Part shown: piece by piece, positions 21,120-27,624 of the stretch
Layout: each line of letters begins with the position of its first letter
How positions within the stretch are numbered: position 1 is the stretch's first letter
Assembly: GCA_022539475.1 (NCBI GenBank)
Contig: VCMS01000461.1
Location: 23,942-51,565 of the forward strand
Direction: 5' to 3'
Origin: Gracilaria domingensis
Lineage: Eukaryota > Rhodophyta > Florideophyceae > Gracilariales > Gracilariaceae
Length of the DNA: 27,624 nt
The notes under the pieces: generated by a model
What the model was told of the DNA's origin: nothing
The model's database searches: none
Seen by the model: the letters and a program-made list of their open reading frames with translations, nothing else
Made by a program: the position numbers and the translations under genes

Positions 21120-21668
21120 ATGGCAAGTCATCTTTTCAAATCTTTGCTACCTAATCAAGTTGTTAAATTTGCCTTCCAAATTTGCAGCAAGCATGGATCA
21201 AAGGCGGAAGTTCATTATCACTACAATGAAGAAGAGGAGGATGAAAATCATCAATTATGCGCAAGATCGACACAGTGGAAAAGAAAATGGAGAGACCTTG
21301 AAGATAATTGGCAAAAAGAAAATGGAGAACGCAGAAAAAGACGTGCACACGTTCTAGAAAACGAAACCGTGGAAGAAAAGGAAAAACGACTTAGAGAACG
21401 TAGAAGGAAGTATGCATTGAAAGTTGCAAAGAAGAGACAAGTGATTGCGGCAAGCAGAATGGTTCAGTTACCCCAAAACAGTAATATACTCTCTACCAGA
21501 GAGGAAAGAAGATCACTTCAAGGTCAATACAAAATTGTTACGAAAGTGGACAAAATAGAAGTGTTCAGTCACTTTCATACATACTGTCCCTTAAATGGAG
21601 AGAAACCGGTTGGAAAGGCTATCGAACTCAAGAAACATTCAGAGGGCTTTACTTTGAAGAATATTTAA
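21120..21668 (+). CDS. Basic coiled-coil ORF, possible fragment of a transposon protein
   Basis: ATG 21120 opens 182 codons to TAA 21666-21668 in the AT-rich island. An acidic patch (NEEEEDENHQ) is followed by a long charged helix with R/K/E repeats (VEEKEKRLRERRRKYALKV), then a less charged C-terminus with SHFHTYCPLNGEKPVGKAI. The 'ET-x-EEKEKRLRERRRKY' style resembles charged repeats often found near the N-termini of Helitron and other large eukaryotic transposon proteins. That is a resemblance in composition, not a family assignment. An overlapping frame (20989-21357) could supply a longer N-terminus after a frameshift. The AT-rich codon use differs strongly from the flanking GC-rich blocks. 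It runs convergent to the SPINDLY-like remnant, with 26 bp between stops. Confidence 0.4.
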   Translation: MASHLFKSLLPNQVVKFAFQICSKHGSKAEVHYHYNEEEEDENHQLCARSTQWKRKWRDLEDNWQKENGERRKRRAHVLENETVEEKEKRLRERRRKYALKVAKKRQVIAASRMVQLPQNSNILSTREERRSLQGQYKIVTKVDKIEVFSHFHTYCPLNGEKPVGKAIELKKHSEGFTLKNI

Positions 21669-21694
21669 TCTGCAGAAGACAGCGTTAGATGTTA

Positions 21695-22908
21695 TTAGTT
21701 GTGGAGAATTGTTGGACAACGCGAGAATGTAGTATGGGCAGTGCGTAGATGTTTTTTAACAGAATCGATACTACCAAGGGTATGAAGAACGGCAATATTG
21801 TTGTGGGTCTGATGGTGTTGGAGATCAAATTGCAAGGCAGGTTTGTAGCACTCAAGCGCCTTGTGCATATTTCCAAGTTCCTTTTGCACGACTTCTAGAT
21901 TGTTATGAGCCTCAGTTAGACGTGGGTTAAATTGGTCAGCAAGATTTTACGGGAGGAGAGCACGTTCCAACTTTCCAGTTTCGGCGTAGAGAACACCAAG
22001 GTCGTAGTGAACATCGGAAACCAGGGCTGGAGGGCAAGAACGCGCTTAGAGATCTTTTTTGCTAGCTGAGTATCAACAGTTTCGCCTATTAGAACCCTTG
22101 GCGGAGAGAGTGAGAGCGAGATTGCTATGGCCAGTTTGTAGTTAGAATTGCAGGAAGAACCCTTCTCGGAGGGGCGCATGGAAAGATCGGGGGCTCCAGC
22201 GTTTCATTGCAGCACGCCGAGATTGCAACATGCTTCGACGTGCGAGGAGTTGTGCTGCAGCTACTCCTTGTTGTACATTCGGGCCTTTCCAGTGTGCGAG
22301 GTGTCTGCACGTGCGATGGCCGTATTGTAAATTTCCTTCGGATACATCTGGAGGGCCTCGAAGTAGTGCTGGACTTCGTCAGCAAGAAGGTTAGCCATCT
22401 TCAAGAGCACGTCCTCATCGGTGAGCAGTGCGGCCAACTGCAACGCCAGCGACGTTTCACCGCACCAGGTCAAAGCCGTGATGGCTCGTCTAACGAGGCG
22501 CAACGCCTCTGGCAGCTGCACGAGGTTGAAGGACAAAATGGTGGCCAGTGCCTACAGCGCGGACACCGAGTCGGGCGCGATGCGCGGCGCGCGCCACAGC
22601 GTCTCCTCGGCGTCGGCAACGGCACGAGCTGCACCGACGCCAGCTGACCAAGCAGAGGCGCATAATGCGCGTGATGGGACTGCAGAACGGACAGCGCGGT
22701 GGTGACAGCGTGCTCCACGGCGGGATGGCGGCCGCACGCGTACAGGAAGGCGGCCTGCGAGAGCAGGGCGTCGATGAACGACGCGGGGGGCGCTTGGGGG
22801 GGCGGCGGCGTCGACGCCGGGCGCGGCAGGGCGAGGCGGCAAAGCGGTCATGGCGTGGGTGCAACCAGCGGGCGCGGTGGTGAGCAGGTGGCGCGTGGCC
22901 CGCGCCAT
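21695..22908 (-). pseudogene. SPINDLY/OGT-like TPR region, truncated and frameshifted
   Basis: SPINDLY and O-GlcNAc transferases (GT41) attach fucose or GlcNAc to Ser/Thr of nuclear and cytosolic proteins through an N-terminal TPR superhelix and a C-terminal catalytic domain. On the minus strand, 34-residue TPR units can be read across frame changes: NSSHVEACCNLGVL, then LALQPWF, then VLYAETGKLE, then KELGNMHKALECYK and HHQTHNNIAVLHTLG. Their order and the spacer after NSNYKLAIA match the SPINDLY pattern. Upstream are weaker helices such as ASFIDALLSQAAFLYACG and LPEALRLVRRAITALTW. Breaks include a TAG at 22552-22554, a TGA near 22225 and several one-base shifts. The frame ends at TAA 21695-21697, and no GT41 catalytic domain follows, so the gene is truncated at its 3' end. 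The first ATG (22908) lies inside the 187-bp repeat array. The 5' half is GC-rich, the 3' half AT-moderate. Confidence 0.7.
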
Positions 22909-23494
22909 TGACGAGGGCGCGCGCGTTTAAAGCGCAATGCTCCGGCGAAGCAGGGCGTCGATGAACGGCGCGGGGCGCGCTTGGGGGGGCGGCGGCGGCC
23001 ACGCGGGGCGCGGTGGGGCGAGGCGGCAAAGCGGTCATGGCGTGGGTGCAACCAGCGGGCGCGGTGGTGAGCAGGTGGCGCGTGGCCCGCGCCATTGACG
23101 AGGGCGCGCGCGTTTAAAGCGCAATGCTCCGGCGAAGCAGGGCGTCGATGAACGGCGCGGGGCGCGCTTGGGGGGGCGGCGGCGGCCACGCGGGGCGCGG
23201 TGGGGCGAGGCGGCAAAGCGGTCATGACGTGGGTGCAACCAGCGGGCGCGGTGGTGAGCAGGTGGCGCGTGGCCCGCGCCATTGACGAGGGCGCGCGCGT
23301 TTAAAGCGCAATGCTCCGGCGAAGCAGGGCGTCGATGAACGGCGCGGGGCGCGCTTGGGGGGGCGGCGGCGGCCACGCGGGGCGCGGTGGGGCGAGGCGG
23401 CAAAGCGGTCATGGCGTGGGCGCGACCAGTGGGCGCGGCGTTGAGCAGGTGGCGCGTGGCGCGCGCCATTGACGTGAGCGCGCGCGTTTAAAGC
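22764..23494 (-). repeat. 187-bp tandem array carrying the 5' end of the TPR gene
   Basis: Units at 22907-23093, 23094-23280 and 23281-23467 are nearly identical. A diverged partial unit lies before them (about 22764-22906) and a partial one after (23468 to about 23494). On the minus strand each unit has CGCTTTAAACGCGCGCG about 20-25 bp before an ATG that opens MARATRHLL...HAMTALPPRP. That is the same N-terminus as the TPR gene reads at 22908. The unit length is not a multiple of three, so the array cannot encode a repeated domain. It looks like amplification of a core-promoter-plus-start-codon segment. Copies differ mainly at the upstream-most unit (for example CGACCAGTGGGCGCG instead of CAACCAGCGGGCGCG), with a few single changes elsewhere. 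Confidence 0.9.
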
Positions 23495-23954
23495 GCACAG
23501 CGCTCCCATTCGACGTTTCCTTTCGCAGTTGGCGCCTTTGGCGCGGCGCGCGCCGCATTGGCGCCGGGATATGCTCCCTCGTGACTGCCGCGCGCACCTT
23601 CACCGGCGGCAGCGCCGGTCTTCGCGCAGCAGCCCGCCCTCTGACACGCGAATTCCCCCTGCCTCCGTCTTGCTGCTAACGCTCTCATGGCTGCAGTCAC
23701 TCTGTTTTGAGCCACTGCGCGACTGCCAACAATGCCATGCCCACTGCACAACTCTCTGCAAGCCCAGCAGCCCTTGACACTAACTGCCGTCCCCCACCAC
23801 GTCGCGTCTGCCGACGCTGGCGCGCAACGTAGCGCAGTTCATTCACTCTCGCCATGTCCTTCGCAGCGCTCGCCGAGAATTCCTTCATCATGATCGCCGC
23901 GTTACGCGATCGCAGCCTTCTTGCCGTGGAAAGCTTTTTCTGCCAAGGATTTTA
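23495..23954. other. GC-rich stretch upstream of the repeat array, no clear gene
   Basis: It should contain the distal promoter of the TPR gene if that gene started in the array. Frames on both strands are short and compositionally biased. A plus frame from ATG 23854 reads plausibly for about 45 codons but runs straight into the antisense of the Sel1 fragment, so I do not call it. Confidence 0.35.
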
Positions 23955-24311
23955 TCAGTTCAAAATGGAAAACCGTCCGCACCACAAGACGGGTATGATA
24001 CTGAATATCGCCGGGGCGCACTGCGCGTCGGTGGGCACGCCGGGCGCGCCGACGCGCAGCAGCAGCGCCAGGTTGTGCTTGGAACGCGTAGGGGTTGGCC
24101 TCGCGCGCGATCGCCGCCTCGCACAGCTCCACCGCTGCGCGCCGTCGGCCGCCAAGCCGCCCGCGCCGCCGCCCAGCAGCCACGCCAGCCCCAGCATGGC
24201 GTCCGTGCGCCCGCTCTCCGCGATCGCGCGCCGGAACAGCTGCCCGGCGCGCCGCGGCTGCGCCTTTACCTCCGCCGCGCCGTGCGCCAGGATCAGCGCC
24301 AGGTTGTACAT
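23955..24311 (-). pseudogene. Sel1-like repeat fragment
   Basis: Sel1-like repeats are 36-residue helical hairpins used as protein-interaction scaffolds. The minus strand reads MYNLALILAHGAAEVKAQP, then LFRRAIAESGRTDAMLGLAWL, then (after a frame change) ELCEAAIAREANPYAF, then back to KHNLALLLRVGAPGVPTDA. This gives about three units with the A-x-x-N-L-A-x-L-L-x-x-G signature and the AA-x-L-x-x-x-AI helix. There is no start or stop context: it is an internal piece, cut at its upstream side (about 24311-24320) by the SDR fragment on the other strand. The GC-rich codon use matches the neighbouring block. The parent protein cannot be named. Confidence 0.6.
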
Positions 24312-24317
24312 GGCGCA

Positions 24318-24839
24318 GCGATATCACGAAACTTTGATAAGCTGTTGGGTGTAATTGATGAAGTCTGGAACAAGTTGTTCGATGTGAATGTCACGGCAAA
24401 CTTTCGTATTTGTAAGATGTTTAGACCTATGCTGAAGGCCGGTAGTAGTATTCTGTTCGTCACTTCCCTCGCCGCCTATTTTCCTATTCGTAAGTTAGGA
24501 GTGTATTCCATTTGGAAGACCGCTTTGTTGGGAATTATCAAGGTTCTCGAGGATGAACTCGCAGATGATGATATTCGAGTAAACGCTGTGGCCCCAGGAT
24601 TAATTCGTACTCGTTTCTCAAGCGCTTTGTGGAAGCACGATAATGGGAGTGATTTGGGATGCGGAGAGCGAGAAGATGGTTCGGGGAAAGAAAGCAGTCG
24701 ACTACGTCGAAGTGGTTGCGTGGATGACGTTGCTACTGTTGCTGCTTTTCTTGTGTCAAAGCAGTCGCGGTTTGTAAGTGGGGAGATTGTTGTCTTGCCG
24801 GTGCTACACGTTCTAGATTGTAATTTGTCCTGCTCATGA
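24318..24839 (+). pseudogene. DHRS4-like short-chain dehydrogenase, C-terminal half only
   Basis: SDR enzymes reduce carbonyls or oxidise alcohols with NAD(P)(H). The frame starts abruptly with FDKLLGVIDEVWNKLFDVNV and holds the catalytic Ser in SILFVTSLAAYF and the Tyr/Lys pair YSIWK (Tyr 24504-24506, Lys 24516-24518). It then has the cofactor-loop signature IRVNAVAPGLIRTRFSSALW, which is characteristic of the DHRS4 group. The N-terminal Rossmann part with TGxxxGIG is absent. Near 24655-24700 two compensating shifts are needed to read DAESEKMVRGKK before GCVDDVA, and after SGEIVV the frame is lost, so the C-terminal residues are scrambled before TGA 24837-24839. With no NAD(P)-binding half it cannot be an active enzyme. 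Confidence 0.78.
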
Positions 24840-25373
24840 GTTAGCCAAATGTTTGACATCAGATATATTTCCATGCTCTTGAATATCCAGAACGGTACAT
24901 CCGAGATCTCTTTGCGTCAATCAATTAAGAAGACATGTGCTTGCGCTAGTTGTGCTTGAGTTTCTATGTCGAGCTTGTTGGGCGGCGCCCACAGATGGCT
25001 GCACCTGTATGTGAAGAGCAGTCGTTTTTGTGATACTCCTACACGAGATCTTGCGCATTAGATCTTTTTCTTTGTACAGTTCATGAAATTTCACTTTAGT
25101 AGCCCTCTCGAAGAGTGAAACCGTACATGTTACCTTCCATATTCGGCGGCCAGACTCGATAGCGCGGTGAAGACCATTGAAAATTCGAATGGAAGGAGGA
25201 CAATCTGATTACAAAGGCCTCCTCTGTGCATGTACTGTCATTTATGACAACAATCTTCACTTTCTTGTCTCGGTCTTTCCAGGTTGACACCTTCTGCGCC
25301 ATGGCAACCTGGAAAATAGCGTCACATTATCGACAAGTTCATACAAGGCTATAGATCTAAGGTTACGGCTACC
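24840..25373. other. Stretch between the SDR and ABCF remnants, no clear gene
   Basis: A 68-codon minus frame from ATG 25302 to 25096 has ordinary composition (KVKIVVINDSTCTEEAF), but no recognised motif and no partner segment. I see no repeats or RNA genes here. It is the 3' side of both flanking remnants. Confidence 0.35.
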
Positions 25374-27523
25374 TCACATTGAAAAAAGTTTCGATCTTGC
25401 ACGTAATCGTCGAACCATCTGCTGCCGATACTCCTGATACTCTCCTCTAAACTCTGTCACCTTACCGTCCTCACACACGCATATTGTTTCACAGACACTA
25501 GCAACGAGTCTCGCATCATGCGTAACCACAAGCAATCCTCCGTTGAAAGAATTAAGTGCCATTATTAGTGAATCAAGAGTCTCGATGTCCAGATGATTAG
25601 TGGGCTCATCAAGAATCAATATATGGGGCTTCTGGAACGTGATAACCGCAAGAGCTACTCGACTCTTTTGACCTCCAGAGAACGTATTAATTGGTCGCAG
25701 CGCTTGATCATTGCGCACTCCAAGCTTCGCCAAATGACTACGTAACTCGGGCATTATTGCGTCTGGGAACGTCACTTTCATGTGCTCCAATGGCGTTGGC
25801 CAAAGTACTAGGGTGTCCATATGATGTTGCGAGAAGTATCCCAACCGCAGCTTGGTGACTTCTTCACTTCACCGTCCATGGGAATGTTTTCGCCTAGAAG
25901 GAGCTTGAGTAACGTTGACTTCCCGGCCCCATTGGGACCGAGAAGCATAGTTTCGAATCCATGTTGATGCTGAAATCCAGTTGCCGAAAGAGAAATTCTC
26001 GGTCCGGATATCCAAACGTCACCTCGCAATCTGAACGGATGCGTGGGAACCAGTTAATGCTCCGGGATCTGGGAATGTGAACGAGAATTCTTCCTCCTCG
26101 CTTGGAAGTACCACTCTCTCTTCATCCATACGTTGTAGCATTTTCAGTCGACTTTGAGCCATACTTGCGCGTTTCGCGTTATACCGGAATTTGTCCACAA
26201 ACTTTTGAATGTGCGCGCGCTTCATTTCTTGACTTTCTGCAGTGCGTTCCAATTCTTTGAGTCTTTCTCTTCTTGCCTTCTCGAAATCGTCGTAGTTGCC
26301 ACTGAGGGATGTGGTTTGTGGTCTTTTACATGAATTATGTCAGTGCAGATCTCGTTCAGAAACGCTCGATCATGAGATACGCACGCCATGGTGTGCGGCC
26401 AACGCGAAAGATAGTCTCCCAACCAGATGACGGTCATTGCATCGAGATGATTCGAAGGTTCATCCAACAACAGCAGTCTAGGTTCCAGGAAGAGCGCGGA
26501 AGCCAGCGAAATCCGCATACGCCAACCCCCAGAATACTCATTCACTGTCTGATTCGTCATCGCATGATCACTGAAACCAAGGCCATCTAGAATGCCCGCA
26601 GCGCGTGCCTTGGCCTTGTCGGCATCCATCTGACCAAGCTTCTCATACACCTCAGCGAGTCTGGCCGCCGTAGACGGGTCCGGCTCTTTGCCAGCATCCT
26701 CTGCTTCCTTCAGATTCTCATTGAGCTCTTCTTCTTCTGCCAGAAGCTCTTGCCTCTCTAGATCGCTTTCCAGCACCACCTCCATGGGCGTCTTCTCACT
26801 ACCAGCTATTTCCTGTTCCACGTACACAATATCCATATCTTCTGGTATCGGTAGTTCTCGACGGGCAATCGCTCGCATCAATGTTGTCTGACCACATCTA
26901 TTTCTGCCGATAATTCCAACTCTTCTGCCGTATGGAATGTGGAGTTCGGCCGCCTCTAGTAAGGCATTCCTCCAAAGGACAAATCCAGACCTTCTATATG
27001 GACATCAGTCGAACCGGGGTGTATTTCGCTTTCGTACTGCTCACCGTGGCTTCGATTGATACGTCTTCACTGTACCCCCACGCGCCTCGCACACGTGCAG
27101 CTGAAGCTTCTTTGGCTCTCTCAGCTTCCGCAGAACGGTCCAATGTCTGATTGGCATTTCCTGCGCTCTGCCTTGCTCTGCGCCTTTCCGTCTCCCCGTG
27201 TCATGCCCACACTTGCTCCTAACCGAGTGGCCTTCGTGAGACGAACCAGCTTTTCTCGTGTTTGATCCTCTGTTGGCGCTCCATGAAGTTGACGGCGGAT
27301 GTCACGGGCGACCTCCTGGCTTTTGGATGAAGAATGTCAGGTTTAGGTGCGGAAGGAAAATTGAGACTACTTCCACTACTTCGTCTTCCGCAGCAGCCGC
27401 ATCTGCGAGCGCTGACGTCAGGTATTGTATTCGGCCGGTCGATACGGTCAAAGGATTCTCCAGACCTACGGCAGTTGCAAGAGCGTCGCGCGCGTTCTCA
27501 ACTGTTACAGATTTGCCAACCAT
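25374..27523 (-). pseudogene. ABCF3/GCN20-like ATPase pseudogene with multiple one-base frameshifts
   Basis: ABCF3/GCN20 proteins are soluble ABC ATPases with two nucleotide-binding domains that act on ribosomes and in Gcn2 stress signalling. From ATG 27523 the N-terminal helical extension (YLTSALADAA) is readable. It is followed by DVHIEGLDLSFGGMP, a one-base loss at about 26962, and Walker A GIIGRNRCGQTTLM. Then come EYSGGWRMR, LLLLDEPSNHLD and CVSHDRAFLN. A loss near 26315 precedes the linker (KFVDKFRYNAKRASMAQSRL). The second domain has Walker [38 protein letters not shown] and VVTHDA, ending at TGA 25374. Shifts also lie near 27310, 27140, 27025, 26025, 25950 and 25855; those compared with the expected reading look like single-base deletions, two within short runs. 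The span fits a full-length gene of about 710 codons. In the first Walker A, GNGCGK-type Gly and Lys are replaced by Arg (26897-26899) and Gln (26888-26890), which would abolish ATP binding there. Confidence 0.88.
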
Positions 27524-27624
27524 GGTTCTCGAGCTTGGATCTTCAAGACCAAAGATGGATCAGTTGGCAACACATGGCAGCGAGGTGCCACTGGAAGATT
27601 CCAGAAGAGTGTTGTCAGGCCACT

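Noticed and set aside
22764..23494. CRISPR array or repeated protein domain
   Set aside because: Units are 187 bp, contiguous and without unique spacers, and the period is not a multiple of three.

Overview
The window looks like nuclear DNA of a eukaryote, most likely an intron-poor alga or other protist. The reasons are remnants of an ABCF3/GCN20-type ATPase, a SPINDLY/OGT-type TPR protein, a DHRS4-like short-chain dehydrogenase, Sel1-like repeats and a SET-domain protein, together with low coding density and abrupt changes in base composition. A red alga would fit, but nothing here proves the lineage. Almost every recognisable gene is broken by frameshifts, by in-frame TAG/TGA codons or by truncation. 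The window therefore reads as a repeat- and pseudogene-rich accessory region, unless the assembly has a high error rate.

Positions 1-12250 hold the most interesting block: two divergent modules. Leftward (minus strand) run a beta-class DNA amino-methyltransferase (6637-4321), a SET-domain protein starting 2 nt after the methyltransferase stop (4318-3503), and a decayed basic/coiled-coil gene (2946-2391), with weaker coding traces beyond. Rightward (plus strand) runs a long decayed reading frame (8349-12248): a basic N-terminus, acidic linkers, a helical middle and a C-terminal Fe(II)/2-oxoglutarate dioxygenase-like domain with an HTD...H...R triad. The roughly 1.7 kb between them carries a near-perfect 24-bp-arm hairpin (7969-8026) and a direct repeat of its half-site at 6904. 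DNA methylase, SET and dioxygenase together suggest a mobile or virus-like element that carried its own chromatin/DNA-modification enzymes. No integrase or transposase was identified.

Positions 12250-15100 hold further broken genes of unknown function: a plus-strand one, a convergent intact 198-residue frame, and a basic/coiled-coil gene behind a GTTCCC hexamer tract. Positions 15100-18340 are essentially gene-free and become AT-rich.

Positions 18340-24320 are very GC- and CpG-rich blocks split by an AT-rich island (about 20750-22200). They contain an unrecognised helical-protein gene, a short basic coiled-coil ORF in the AT island, the truncated SPINDLY-like TPR gene with its 5' end tandemly amplified as 187-bp repeats, and a Sel1-repeat fragment. 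At about 24315 the Sel1 fragment abuts the C-terminal half of an SDR gene, and 27523-25374 is a near full-length ABCF3-like pseudogene with a damaged first Walker A motif. The right half looks like a collection of host gene fragments, possibly gathered by transposition or by rearrangement.
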